From Liquidambar formosana (Eukaryota > Streptophyta > Magnoliopsida > Saxifragales > Altingiaceae), in the NCBI GenBank assembly GCA_039720395.1, contig CM077828.1, forward strand, positions 29,694,069-29,758,068: a stretch of DNA of 64,000 bases. Direction: 5' to 3'. The first letter of the stretch is position 1. Every line of letters begins with the position of its first letter. Position numbers and translations under genes: made by a program. Below, piece after piece: positions 50,201-62,740 of this stretch. The notes beneath the pieces are model-generated. The model was given only the letters and a program-made list of their open reading frames with translations, did no database searches and had not been told where the DNA came from.

Positions 50201-53200
50201 GAACAATAAGTGTGTGGTGCACATTGTAAGCTCTGTTATCTTTAATGACCTGTAGAATCTCCCAATAAGCTATTATATTAATAAAAGAATTGCTCTGAAC
50301 TCTGACGTAAGAAAACTTTAACAAGAAGATGTTTTTTCCAATGCAACATCCAAGCCATAAATTTTTTTTTTTTTTTTTTCTTTTCAATATGCAAATAAAA
50401 TGATAATTGATAACCAAAACAGCATTGATGGCCGCGAAAGTACTCAGAATTATAATGTCGTAAAAGGGTTATATTTGCCATAATGTAGACTGGTAAGAAT
50501 ACAACTGTGATGTGAAAAGCAAAAATTACTAACTTCATCACAGTTCAAGAAATAAAAGATACCAACAGAATACCTTTCAAAGAGGCAACATAAAGAACGT
50601 GTGTGGATAAAGAATTTGAACAGGACAATTAAAGGACAAACATGGTGAGACTTAAAATGTATTTGAATCTTTTAATTTATCCACAGAAAGATTAAATAGA
50701 GCAAGGAATTCATCCAAAACAATCATTGGTACAAAATAGCTTGAGAATGATGCGAGGTTACACCAAGGCATACCTGAAGACTGTCGAACCAAATTCAGTC
50801 GTCTGTGTTGGGCCATTGCAAGCGCAACAGCATCCTCAACCTTGAAACAGCACAGAAGATAGTTAAAAATGTAAAGAAACACTATCAAAAAATAAAATAA
50901 AAATAAAAGGTAATGTGATTTAGACTTGAACATAGAATGAAAGAAATAGATGAAAACACAGTCCTGATAGAACAATCCTTAAAATGTACAAAACACCTAG
51001 TTTTGGCAAAATATAATCCATTGAGGAAAAAAGAATATTAAACAAAAAATGGAACAAAATTTGATGTTAAAGGTAATAGAGATAACCTTTAAGGAAGCTA
51101 GTTCCCTCAAGCCCATTTCAACTGAAAGCATAGTCTCAATATTTCCTTCTCCCGTTAAATCACTCAAATCCCGAACAAGTTTGCTCCTGTCTAGATCATC
51201 ACTGCCTGCTCTGCCATGCAGTTCAGAAGCTTAACTAAATACATGCAATGAAAAATATTTGCAAATAATATTTAAGATTGTGAACTAGCCTTTATTCCAA
51301 GATTCCTCCTTAGCCTTTTGTCCAGCAGAAATGACAAGTTCAAATGGAAGAGGTGCTAAAGATGACCAATGCTCATGCTTGGACAATGCTATATCTGCAC
51401 AGATGCCTATAAAGCAAGAAAGAAATGATGGCACTAAGCAACTCAGATGTGATTGAAATTGATATAAAATGAAGTACATTTCTTTTAATAAGGAATATAA
51501 ATTGAAGCACTCATTTTAAGCCAAAAAGGAATCGAGAAGAGAGATAACATTACAAATTTCTCAAAGTGGAAAAAGACAAAGAAGATTAGAAGAAGAAGTA
51601 GTCCAACAAAAGAAGGAAAAAATAGCCTTTGGCTTACAAAAACCCCAACCAGACCATACCTACACCCCAAAAAGAATCTGCACAAACAAGACAACCCCAA
51701 ATAACCCAAAAAGTATACCTCCTTATACAATCTCACAAAACCACAACCGGGCACAATCACATAGAGGAAAAAAGACCTCCCAAACTCAAACTAAACAGAA
51801 TCCACAAAAACCAAACTAAGGAAAAAAAATCTCAATCCAAACGTCCACTAGATGCAGTTGCAAAAGTAAAGACCCATGAAATTGAAGCATTCTAACTCAT
51901 TTCCTCTCTTCTGAGCAAGAGAAGATTGTAAAAGGTTGATTACCATGTTGTACAGCGAAGCCCCAGTAGCGAGCAAGCCAACACCTCTTCAGAACTACTT
52001 CCTCCTAAAGAGGTAAATCCAGTAATAAAATTAGTGTTTGAATAGCTAGTCATAAATCTCACAACAATTTCAAAGAACAAACCATCTCTTCCTGAGTCAA
52101 AATCATTCTCTGAGTCATCGAGCGGAGAGCTTTTGCTTCAGATTCTGCTTCTCGGATCTGTTCTACAGCAGTTGTAGCCTCATCTTTCAAGTTCTGGTTC
52201 AAACAAGTAAGGTAGGGCATGAAACCAAGGTAGAAATCAGAAAACACTTGACTGGAATCAGCAGTAAAGTAGAATATAAACATAGAACAGAAGTGCCCAC
52301 TATTAGCATACTCTACCTCAATTTCTGAACGAAGGGTTGCAACTTCCTCATCCCTCCCATCCTTAGTTTGTTTCGCAGCCTTCAGAGCAGCCTATGACAG
52401 AGAATATTTTGTAGTGCAAGATCAACCTCAGAGGGATATTCACATTTGGTGCAAAGGAAAGAAGAAGCACGCCCTAATATTAAACTGTATAATTCATGCA
52501 GTTAAACGCAGTCGAAATAGATTGTCTGAAACTAGGAAACAGAAATCACATAGAGGCCAAATAAAAGCCTATGTGCTCCTTCAGAACCAATACAGAAAAC
52601 AAGAACATTAGATAATTGCTTAACCATTGTCATTTTCATATTTATACCAAATCTAATTCATTGCTTCCTAGTTCCTACTTACCTCTCTTTGACGTAATGC
52701 TGCTTCCTTCCTGTAGATAAAATACATAAAGCATCATAACAAGTATATAATTTTATTTATTTATTTATTTTTGAATAATGGTGGAACCATCCCACGGCAA
52801 GGCCCTTTGGACCCACCCATGGAACCTAAACCCCTAGGGAGACTAGCGCAGCAACGCACCGTCACGGCCCCCAACTTAAATCTTGGGTTGTCCTAGCGGG
52901 GAATCGAACACATGACAGTGCGCCTAACCACACAATCATAAGTTCACCCTTACCAACTGGGCTACCCAAGGTTGGGTATAACAAGTATATATAATAGAGA
53001 AATAGGACAGGCAAAGCAAACTGGGTTTACCTGCTCAACAATTTAGCTTCCAAGGATACACCTTCTCCAAGTGCAGCAACCTGTAAATTTAGAGTTGATC
53101 AGGGAAATGAATAACTAAGTACATTGCAAAATTTTAAGAATTAAAGAACAGAATTTATAGGGCATATTCTAGAGATCACATTAAGCTCTCCAGTGTCCAA

Positions 53201-56124
53201 ATACCAGAGATGAATGCAGTTTCCAATATCAAAATGGGATCCTAATCTCTCTGTCTTGACCCTTCCTGCTCTAGGGGAATCATGGAGGGTTTATCCCTTC
53301 ATTGCATGGGTTTAAACAGCATAACCAATAGGATGGGGGATCCTAACCTCTGTCTTGACCTTTCCTGGTCTAGGGAAATTGTGGAAGGTTAACCCTTCAT
53401 TGCATGGGTTTAAACAGCATAACCAATAGGGTAGGTTTCTCATACCCCTTTTTTTTTTCTTTTTTTTTTTGTTGTGGGGAGAGAGAGAAGGGGGGGGGGG
53501 CAACTAACCTCCTGGTATTTTGTATCACTTCACAAAGGGCAAAGGGTTGACATTCAGTTCAGAGCCAATAAAAAAAAAAATCTCAAACCTTTAATGGATC
53601 ATATATGCAAGTTCCATCCATTAAATCAACCCAAATAGTTGGGATAAGTCTTGCTAGTTCACTGGCTCATAATATTTAGGGAATGTTCAAGAATGCCATA
53701 TAATTTAATAATTTATGATCTTCCATGACTAAAGCTGACATTTAAAATTATAAATATAATAAAGTTTAAGGAATCAACAGAAGTCTAGTTAGGGGTGATA
53801 TGATGGGCACAAGGTGTCAGACACAAGAAGCAAATAGCGACATACGAAAAATTTCCGTTACATGCAGAGTTAATGACATCCAGTTGCAGCAATTAATAAT
53901 TAAAGTGTTGACTGAGATGTCTTGATAGTATTTGATAAAACATGAATTGGTAAATGTTCTTCACTAAGAATGGCCTGCCCATGCAGAATCAATAAAGGAA
54001 AAAATAGTTGCCTCAACAAGATAGGACAACTGGGCAACAAATCATATTTTAATCCATTAAGAGATCTACCAGGGATATGCAGCTTTATTTGAGACTCAAC
54101 TTACCCTCAAAGGTTGCAATTTGGAAAAATAATGACTAACTAAGATAATATACCTGCTTCTCGAGCTCCCTAGCTCTGGCCTCCGCTTGTTCTCGTCTTT
54201 TTTCTGCAAGTCGAAGCTGCAACAAAGATTCAGGCATATATGTTACACATGACAAATCATATAAAAATTTAGAGTTTTAGACCAATATTTGATAAGGAGT
54301 GACAGCACACCTTGTCAAGAACAATCACATTTTCTTCTTGTAGCATATCAAGCTGCAATTTCAGCATACGTTAGCTTCAAAACAACCGCTTTAAGGATTA
54401 CATTTCAAATATCACAAGATAGTAGGCTTATTTACTGATGTCGTCATTTAACCATCCCAAGAAACATACAGAATGGGCATAACCTATAAATGGTTTTCTT
54501 CAATCTATTTCTTAGGATAGCTGTGAATCTATTATGAGTTATGAAGAATAGAAACTGATGGACTAGAATGACATACTTCATCACGAAGTGCGGAAGCCTC
54601 ACGCTGATTTCCAGTGTCTTGCAAATTGGGATGTCCCATATCTGAAGTAAACCTGCAATGTTAACCATTGATCAAGGTCAAGCAATCAAATGAATTTCAC
54701 CAACGGTACCCAAAACACCCTGCAAACTGAAGCTCGTCAACTTCCTCATTCATTTCTCTATGCAGTTATAAGCACTTTTCTTTATCACATTCTTTGAGAA
54801 CTAAACAGAGATTTAAAGCAAAGCTTTAAGCCACCCAACTTTCAAATACTTCATGCAACTATCTTTTAGCAAAAAAATAAGTCAGAAAACAACGAGCAAC
54901 ATATTTCTTTACCCCTTTTTACTCATCCTAATCATAGAAGGTTCAACAGGAGGCATAGAAACTGGTGCTTTCGGTGATGGTCTGCTGGGTGGCACCATCG
55001 TAGTTGAACGAACAGACATTGAAGATGGCCTTCCAGTCGATGCGGAGCGAACTGAAGGAGTGTGCTCTACAAAGTTCCGGCCTAACTAATTAAAATATGA
55101 GAAAATCCAATTAGCCTTCTATAAATAGCTATACAGAAATCCAAATCCACCAACTAACCCAAAACAGAACCAAAAAATGCATCAAATTTTACTGGAATTT
55201 CTAACAGAAACAAAACCACCAAATAAAAAGGCTAAAGGCCACTACTTCACTTCAGCTATACAGAAATCCAAATCCAAAACCGCCTTTATCTTGGTTACAC
55301 CAAATCAGTTAGGGCAGATTAGATGTTCCATGTAAATTGAATTGTTACATTTTATTTTTCATATAAATTTGTAAACAAACCCATAATTCTAAACGGGGCA
55401 ATTCAAGAGAGCCGCAGATGTCACGGTAAACTATAGTAAAAAATCTGACATCGTGGTATTTCATGAATTCATGAAATTGATCTTATAGAATCAATTACAG
55501 CGATGGCTCCAAATATTCCAACTGGTCCCATTCAAAACAATTGATTCGTACCGTCAATACTATACAAATTACTAACTGCTCAATTTCTAAGGGACAACCA
55601 AACAGGCCCTTCATTTAGATTCAAATTACATCAACTTGCCTAAATTTAGATCTCTAATGCAAACAAAATCATCCAATTCAATGACTTCATGTCTCTAATC
55701 CACTTCAGTTCTTCACAATTTCGTCATATAGATTCATTTGCAACCAAATGAGAAATGTTTAGCTTAGACTTACTGCAGGTGACGGCGATCTATTAGACCT
55801 AGCGGACGAAATCGCAGATATAGAATTGTTGTTATTAACATTGCTGGAGTACGTTGACGGCAGAGGAGGAGGAGGAGCGCTGTAACGAAACCCTAGATCA
55901 TCGTCATCCTCGTCATCATCCGCCGTCTGCGAGGCCATAACCTGAGCCAAACGCTGCGCGGCGGCTTTGGCGGCCACGTTCTGAGTCCTCTTGACGGTGG
56001 AGAGACCGGTCGTCCGTGAGTGAGGGTGCGCCGGAGACATCGCCGGTGAAGACGACCCCGTGCTGCTCGAACCTCCACTCCACTGCCGCGTATACACGGG
56101 ACTCCCAGTTCTCCTCCGATCCAT
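47275..56124 (-). CDS. SCD2: SCD2, coiled-coil protein of cytokinesis and vesicle traffic
   Basis: Seventeen exons: 55774-56124, 54913-55085, 54577-54652, 54311-54352, 54154-54216, 53031-53080, 52683-52710, 52317-52391, 52083-52193, 51944-52004, 51290-51406, 51087-51205, 50774-50840, 50140-50181, 49743-49783, 48734-48860, 47275-47414; 560 aa, in phase. In Arabidopsis, STOMATAL CYTOKINESIS DEFECTIVE 2 works with SCD1 at clathrin-coated and secretory vesicles in cytokinesis and polar growth. The N-terminus ([15 protein letters not shown]) is basic and Ser/Pro-rich with an acidic DDDEDDDD run. Residues about 200-370 form a coiled coil (LDMLQEEN to [12 protein letters not shown]). The conserved C-terminus has [38 protein letters not shown] and [12 protein letters not shown]. 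The exon ending at 51290 needs a GC donor. An upstream in-frame ATG at 56214 exists, but MDRRR is the family start. Confidence 0.92.
48932..49087. mobile_element. Small MITE in SCD2 intron
   Basis: The 156-bp element has imperfect inverted ends: GGTTACGTTTGTTATGCGGG at the left, and CGCCACGTTTGGTATGCCGG read inward from the right. It is flanked by TCA at 48929-48931 and 49088-49090, a possible 3-bp target duplication. No coding capacity. Confidence 0.55.
51087..51406 (-). other. SCD2 exons around a GC-AG intron
   Basis: Between the exon ending at 51290 (…WNK then G) and the one starting at 51205 (GC AGT GAT), the frame requires the boundary AAAG|GCTAGT. No GT donor gives an open frame, so the intron 51206-51289 is read as GC-AG. 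Confidence 0.7.
51485..51895. other. Possible retroelement remnant in SCD2 intron
   Basis: This A/C-rich segment has a long open frame on each strand but no recognisable domain. Its composition (repeated CCCCAA, AAAACC) differs from the flanking intron and suggests inserted sequence, perhaps an antisense LINE 3' region. Unclassified. Confidence 0.3.
52750..52977 (-). mobile_element. tRNA-derived SINE with perfect target-site duplication
   Basis: Read on the minus strand from 52977: box A TAGCCCAGTTGGTAAGGG, box B TGTTCGATTCCCC, an unrelated body and an A-rich (AAAT)n tail at 52750-52772. The 14-bp duplication ATAACAAGTATATA lies at 52736-52749 and 52978-52991. The intact ends and perfect duplication suggest a fairly recent insertion. 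It lies in an SCD2 intron, in the same orientation as the gene. Confidence 0.88.
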
Positions 56125-56520
56125 CTCTCTATTTTTATATAATACAAAACTGTTGTAAGGAGTCAGTCCAAAATTTCCTTGGGAGCTAGATTTTCTCGAG
56201 AAGATCGAGGGCAAATTTTGCCGGGTAGCTAGATTTTCTCGCGAAGACCGAAGACGGCAAGAGAAGAGCAGGGCTCTGTGATGGTATCGAGGCCGTACGA
56301 TCTGGGATTGAGAGGTGACTACGATTTCCGCGGGAGAGAATGAGGAGAAAGTGGTGGGACCATGCCGTTAATAGGAGATCTCAGCTGAGTCAGAACCGTG
56401 GTTATACAATTGACTGATATTTCTGAGATGGTGGCGACGGCGCCGTGGAAATGCGGGCGAAAGAATCGGCCAGGTGAACCCGAGACCGGCGGGTGTGTGG
56501 TCCTTTTATATGTGAGCTAT
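56125..56520 (-). promoter_or_regulatory. SCD2 5' leader and promoter
   Basis: A ~43-bp imperfect tandem duplication (AGCTAGATTTTCTCGNGAAGA at 56184 and 56227) lies upstream of the ATG. Between the units is GAGGGCAAATTTTGCCGG (56207-56224), matching the E2F consensus WTTSSCSS. A closely similar motif occurs twice in the phosphate-carrier promoter at 62741-62776. Confidence 0.5.
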
Positions 56521-57161
56521 GTGTGAGGTTGAGCCCGTTTATGAGTAATCGGTGCTCTATGTTTCGTCCTTTTGGAGAACCTCATAATGCGTGTAGGTGT
56601 CAACTTGTAAACCATTTTTTTTCTTTATAAGCAAATGGATATATATTGATGATGTTAACCATCTAATGAGCATGTGCAATGATTCAAGGCAGGGATGACT
56701 TAGAGGGCAATAGTTCAATACTGTTTTCAATAGTTTTATGCATTCTAACTTTTGAAACGGCCACTATGTGACGTAGACAGCAAATAATGATCATGATTTA
56801 AGATTTAAAAGATCTTGAATTTGAATTTTTATTCTTTCATTTAAGTTTACAAGAGGATCATGCATCATGAAATTATACGGAATTAATTTATATATAACCC
56901 TTGAGAAGAGGAGGTTTGGGATATTACGAACTACTCTTACGACAAATAATTCCCAAATATTGAATTTGTTACTAGGATCAAATGCACTAAATGCAATAAC
57001 TATGTTGACATAGTTCATTTTTTTTAAATTGTATGTTTAAAATAACCAAAAAAATGGGAGAGTTCATAGGAAGAGGGATGTGGGTGCCTGTATGATAGAG
57101 GGCTTCCAAGTATTATTATTTTCTCTTGAAAAACTGTTCAGTGGACTCAATCAAACAAGCT
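56521..57161. other. Spacer between SCD2 and tRNA-Asp
   Basis: AT-rich; nothing recognised. Confidence 0.5.
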
Positions 57162-57233
57162 GTCGTTGTAGTATAGTGGTAAGTATTCCCGCCTGTCACG
57201 CGGGTGACCCGGGTTCGATCCCCGGCAACGGCG
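57162..57233 (+). tRNA. tRNA-Asp(GUC): tRNA-Asp (anticodon GUC)
   Basis: A 72-nt cloverleaf with no intron. The acceptor stem GTCGTTG pairs with CAACGGC, with G as discriminator. The box A region is TAGTATAGTGGT, the anticodon stem CCCGC/GCGGG surrounds GTC at 57195-57197, and box B is GGTTCGATCCC. A TTTTT run at 57242-57246 is the likely Pol III terminator. This is a standard nuclear tRNA-Asp. Confidence 0.97.
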
Positions 57234-57241
57234 TGCTATTA

Positions 57242-57246
57242 TTTTT
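57242..57246 (+). terminator. Pol III terminator of tRNA-Asp
   Basis: T5 run nine bases downstream of the mature 3' end. Confidence 0.75.
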
Positions 57247-58564
57247 GCAATTTTAAATGCCCAACTGCTTTGGCTGGAATTCTCGGCTTGGAAAAATGGT
57301 CAGTTCTGATGAAAATGCCGACTGTGGTGTTCTTAAATCCAAGGCATGAAGGCAATATTCATATATCTTCAATCCACAAAAATGGCCTGTTGGAGACTCG
57401 CGTGCTTTCGAGACCAATTTTGGGCGATATAGCTCATGATAAAGCTCTGGTAACACCCATTAACTTTTCTACTGGTTTGACTCGAGAAAACAGAGTGGAG
57501 TTCAGTGAAATAGTGAATCATACCTGAGTGAGATAAAGACTTGCGAACCACTAGATTCAATATATATATATATATTGAAAGCCAACTTTGTCACAAATTT
57601 GGTCACCAAATGGATGATTTTCCAGGTCTGGTTGGTGTATATCCCTGTAAACGTTTGGAAAATATGAGTCATGGCAGCAGGGAGATAGTCCCACTTGGAG
57701 TCACTTGGCTTTGTTTAAGCCTGCAATCCGGTGTGCAGGTCCTTTTCCTTGGAAAAATAATTGAAATAAATGGGGTTTAAATCAGGAATTTGGCTTGGTC
57801 AATGCAATGGCCCCAATTTTCGCCTTTTAATGGCTCAATTCTGAAGGATGTATTGTGCCTCTCAGTTTGCTTTGGAGTTCATTGGATGTCTAACCCCTTC
57901 CAGACTTTTGATTTTATCCCTTCATTTTAGTGATGCCTTTATGTTCATGTTGGGGTATCAATAAAATTCGTTTAGGGGACAAAAGAAGTCGAAGTTAAGG
58001 GCTCTTCTAACCATTCTGTCCAATGTAGCATGGCACTTGGGTCTAACTATGCAACGAACGTTGGTCCTCATTCTTGAAATTTTTCCTACGAGAATAAAGT
58101 GGTGGTGGTGCTAGTGGTGGTGACTGCTGGTGGTGGGTGAGGGGGTGGGGAAGAGGCGAAAACACTCCTCTGTTAAGCACAACCAAAACTCCAAAAGCAC
58201 CCACATTCAGAAAGTGCGACTACCTAATGTGGAAAATTTGAATTCGGCTTTTGCAAGTGGAACGGGCATTAAGCTAGAATAAAAAAGACTCAAGCCACAA
58301 CAGACTGTAAAAGACAGGAGAATAGCCTGCACCTTTACCACAAAGGCACCAACATACCATGTCTAAGTGGTGCATGTTCAGAATTACCACAACTTGAAAC
58401 AAAAATTGGAAGGCGCCATCAAAAAACTGATCTAGCTTTTGAAACAAATACAAGAGCAAAAAACAAGGCAAGCCAAGCCACCGGACAATCCTGCCTCAGA
58501 CCAATTTGAAACTTTTAGTCGCTCTCTTATTCGGCTAAATTGCCCTTAGGCTCACTTTCAAAGC
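57247..58564. other. Spacer between tRNA-Asp and ACP gene
   Basis: No gene. A GGT/GTG-rich simple repeat lies at 58100-58150. A 107-codon frame at 57204-57527 overlaps the tRNA and has no domain. The right end should contain the ACP 3'UTR. Confidence 0.5.
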
Positions 58565-60174
58565 TTAAGCTTTCTTTTCAATGAGTTTCTCTATCAAATC
58601 AGCCGCTTCTTGCACAGTTGTTATGTTTTGAGAGCTCTCCTCTTCTACACTAATGTCAAATTCTTCCTCTAATCCCATGACAATTTCCACCTGCCCACAA
58701 CCATATGGTAAATTTTCAAACGAAGTTGATCAACCAAACATCATAAATCACGATAGTTAGGTACGTTACAAATCCATATATAAATCGAGTTATCAAGTGG
58801 GGCTTACTGTGTCGAGGGAATCAGCACCAAGTGCTGAAAACTTGGATTCAGGGGTGAGCTTAGATTCTGGAGGCAAAGCCAACTGTTTCCTCACAATCTC
58901 GCAAACTTTCTGCACTGTCTCGGGCTTTGCCTGTTGATTAAAGCAATAGAAGTAAGTTCACCACAAATACAGATTGCTTTGCCTTCCCAAAACAAACTTC
59001 GAAAGTTAAAATGAAAGGTAAATCATGCAACAGCCAAAAGAGGGAAGATGAAATACTGCACAAGAGACGCGGAAACGGGAGGCCCTCAAACAGGGGAAGC
59101 CACTCCTTGCACAACCCACAGAAGCAAGGTTCAAACTTGAAGTTCTCCCAGTTACCTAAACATATAAGCATCACAAGTATGTCAATTTGTTTGGCTAATT
59201 TGGGAAAATTTATTAATAGTCTTCTTTTTATCAGTTAAAAAAATTAATTACAAGAATGATAAGACAGAGAAAGGAGAAACCAATACAAGCCCCAGTAATA
59301 AATAAGATACAGTCCAAAAAAGGACCCCTATAATCCATATAAATTTGAGGAGCACATCCTCTTATTACATTTCTTCCAAAAACAACCAACAAGCACAAAG
59401 CAAAGCCACGCTTTCCTCCAACCTCCGCTAATCATAACTGTTTATTCTGTACTACATTGGTTTATAACTATAATTTAAATCAGACCATGCGCTACACCAG
59501 TCAACAGAGAAAATCTCATATTACATATGCTGAAATTAGCAGCTAAAAATGCTAGAAAATTGAGTGAAATGAGCAAATGAAAAAGTGAGAGGGATTTAAA
59601 ATCACATGCTCTAACTCATGATTTGCTCAGTTGCATGAGAATATAACAAACATAGTAGATTAATTCCTTACCACCCGACAGACTCACTGTCTCACTAGAT
59701 TTTCGAATCTCCTCATTTCCAGCCACTGGCCACACAAGAATGGGTTGTCTCTGGCCCATCTTTATTCAAACATCCACAGTTATGGCTCCATTTTATAATC
59801 CAAAGGCCTATATCTAAGGCTTAAACCAATTAATACCGGGGTTTTCTCTAAAATTGTTCCACCAGATGAATCCAAACCATTCTCCATATAAAATTTTCTA
59901 CTGTCATTGCCACAATTACAGGATGGGCTCACTGCATGTGTGTGCATGTGTCAGATTTACATTACATCCGGGGGCACAGGTCTAAGTAAATCCGCTTTTT
60001 GACGATCTCATAAGCCTCAATTCAACACACAGACCTTAACATTTAAGGGGAAATAACCTTGTAACTTTTGGAGGAAATTAAAGAAGCAAGAGAGGGGAAA
60101 TTCACCTGGCTAGTCTTGATGGACTGCTTCAAAGAAGCTCCCAAGCTAACACAGGTAGCAGGCACAGCAGCCAT
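58565..60174 (-). CDS. ACP: Plastid acyl carrier protein
   Basis: Four exons: 60106-60174, 59057-59155, 58808-58930, 58565-58690; 138 aa, the usual plastid ACP length. ACP carries growing acyl chains on a 4'-phosphopantetheine arm for type II fatty-acid synthesis in the stroma. Residues 1 to about 56 are a Ser/Arg-rich transit peptide ([14 protein letters not shown]…FRVSCA). The mature part starts [13 protein letters not shown], carries the attachment Ser in ALGADSLDT (Ser94), and continues [10 protein letters not shown] to the end. Exon 2 begins with GTA right after its AG acceptor and looks like a donor, so it is easily missed. All four exons are in phase 0. Confidence 0.95.
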
Positions 60175-60663
60175 CGAAGCTAGCTCAAAACAAATTAATC
60201 ACAAACAAATATATGTAGAGAGAGAGAGCCAGCAATTTAAATCTGTAGAGTACTGTAGTTATGAGGGTAATCTGAACTAGTGTTGTTGTGTTGGGCTTGG
60301 ATGTGGTTGTTGTTGCCTTCGCAATATTTATTATTGGCCCTCAAAAGCCAAGCTGGGGAAAGTCCGCAAGTGAGAGCTCGAAAATGTGGGATACGAGTGG
60401 TGAACATTCACTCTCACTGTTGAAAGCCTATCTCCACTGCCTACGCTGCAGTGGATTAATTTGTGTCGACGTCTGTTTGGTAGACCTAGTCTTCTCCCCT
60501 GCAACTTGACCATGTGGGTCTGAGGGTCTCGCCTTTGCTACATGCCAGAAGGGACTAATTAAGACCTCCAACCTTAGCCGCAGCGGAAATCCAACGGACA
60601 TATATTTGTTTTGTAAGATGGCCGGTTTTGCTACTCTGGCCCCAAGGGCTCCACGTGACTTAT
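60175..60663 (-). promoter_or_regulatory. ACP promoter/5' leader region
   Basis: The leader includes a short GA run near 60222. No clear TATA box was identified. Confidence 0.35.
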
Positions 60664-61243
60664 AAGAGCATCTCCAAGGTGAGCTATATGATATGTTATT
60701 GTTATATTATAATATTTAGCACAAATTGAGATGTTCCAATGGTATGCTAAATGCATATGCTAAATATAATAATAGCTCACCCTTGTACTACTTACCTTTA
60801 TGCTATATTTGGTACAAGGGTGAGCTATTGCTATATTTGTCATGTCAACTTTTCTTCCATTTCTCAACAACTAAACACACTTGTAACTTTTTTTCTTCCA
60901 TTTTTCTTTCAAAATTTTCTCAGTAACCAAACAGCCCATAAATAAATACAATATTTTTAAAAAAAATATTGAAATATTATATATAAAAAAATATATTAAA
61001 AAAATAAAAAACATACCCTTTTTTTTAACTCATTTATCCTACTCAAGCAATTCGATATACCTCATTTACTATTTTATGAGACCTTAAATCCGTAGAAAGA
61101 TTTGAAATTGTGTCAAAAAATAACACACTACATTTATTTGCATCATTAGAGCATATTGTGCTAAATTATAGCATTTGGTATTGTAGCATGTGCTAAAATA
61201 ATAATAGCACACCTAATTTAACTTACATGGCTGGAGATGCTTT
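60664..61243. mobile_element. Possible non-autonomous DNA element with AGAGCATCTCC ends
   Basis: The left end AGAGCATCTCCAAGG and the right end (read inward) CAAAGCATCTCCAGCC resemble a widespread class of plant MITE termini. The interior is TA-rich with GCTAAAT/TAGCA repeats on both strands. Inside is a perfect 18-bp inverted repeat (60771-60788 and 60812-60829). No target duplication was recognised. Confidence 0.5.
60771..60829. repeat. Perfect 18-bp inverted repeat with 23-base loop
   Basis: AATAGCTCACCCTTGTAC at 60771-60788 and its exact reverse complement at 60812-60829. Confidence 0.9.
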
Positions 61244-62740
61244 GAGAGTGGTGGCAATGAAAGTAAGAATTATTTTTGCAAAACTCCAATTGGGTATCAT
61301 GTAATTAAATATTATTAATTTAACTCATGTTAACCTCTCGTGACCATCTACATAGGATTTTCCAAAAGGAATTCTTCATTATCGAGAGATAGAAAAATAA
61401 ATTAAATAATACTCAGTATAATTTTACTATCCTTAAAAATATTGAATTCACTATAATCAGGTTGGGCCAAAATTCACATAATAAATCTTTTTTTGACCCA
61501 TAGCTATATTAAGCCATTAACCCCACTAACAAGATGGGGGAGTGAGACCCACCACTTATTAGAGGGCAAGTTAACCCGCCATGGAATTAAAAGCATATTA
61601 CTAAAATTAAAATTAAAATTAAAAGACCAATTCAAACATTTAAGAGCTGGCTCATTGCTTGCATGTGTTTCTTACGTACCCAATCATCCCTAGGATTTTG
61701 TTCTAGAATGAGATTTTTATTTATTTTTTCTTCTTTTTTTTTATATATTATAGAATGTATATTGTCATGCTTGCGGGCTTGGGTCGATTCCAAGAAGAAG
61801 CGCATGGAGAACCAAAGCAGCCTTTGCGAAGTAGTTGGAGGCCCGAAGCTTCGTTGACGCCTCGTGCCGTTGAATGTGCCATGATACGTCTCTGCTTACG
61901 TATCTTTAACAGACACGTCCACGCTTACTTTACCACCATAGTTTAAGAGAGGCCATGCCCTTAGCACTTAATTACGTACCTATCATTTCGTTAGATGTTA
62001 AAGAGTGAAATTGATTATTTTCCCAATATATATATATACTAATCCATTATGGTCACCCCGTGATCGGTTGGAGACTTCACGTCAAGATACAGAGAGTTTT
62101 AAGTTTCATTTTTCATTCATTGGAATTAATTACTAATCAAACTTATCATGAACATTAATTTGACGAAGTGAAATCAAAAGGCCAAAACAATATTGGAAAA
62201 GGAAAATTTTCTGTTTATGAGAATTTTTTTCTATCATTTCATTTGATCTTTATGAGACCTAAATGAAGGTTAAAAGCTCTAGGACTTTGCTTGGTTCATT
62301 TCTTCAAAAACAACTTTTTTTTTCTTAAAGTTGTAAAAAAGAAACAAAATAGGTAGAAATTATTCATGAATAGTAATTATTATTTTTTTTGTCAATATAA
62401 GGTATTTACATTTAAAATCACTTCCGTCGGGTTTGGATTCCAAAATAATCCTCATAGATGTATCTCAGATTACTCACAAATTTCATTAATTTAATATTTA
62501 AAGTATCAAAATTTTGAGACCTCAGTAATAACCCCTGACCAACTAAATTACCTTGAATGGTGTGGAAAATATTTTTCACTTCTTTTTTGTTCACAATCCA
62601 TTTTCAAAAAGGTAGTATTACACGTTCCGAATTTGAGAATTCCGATACTTTTGGAAAAACATAAAATTTTAATTATTATTTGTTCCAAGAAATTGGCGGA
62701 ATTTGTAACAAGTCAACGTTCGTAATTAAAATGAAGACTG
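61244..62740. other. AT-rich intergenic region
   Basis: No gene, RNA or classifiable element recognised. Confidence 0.5.

Noticed and set aside
57204..57527. 107-codon frame downstream of tRNA-Asp
   Set aside because: It starts inside the tRNA and shows no domain.
61493..61946. Short overlapping frames in the ACP-carrier spacer
   Set aside because: No domain, no splice support.
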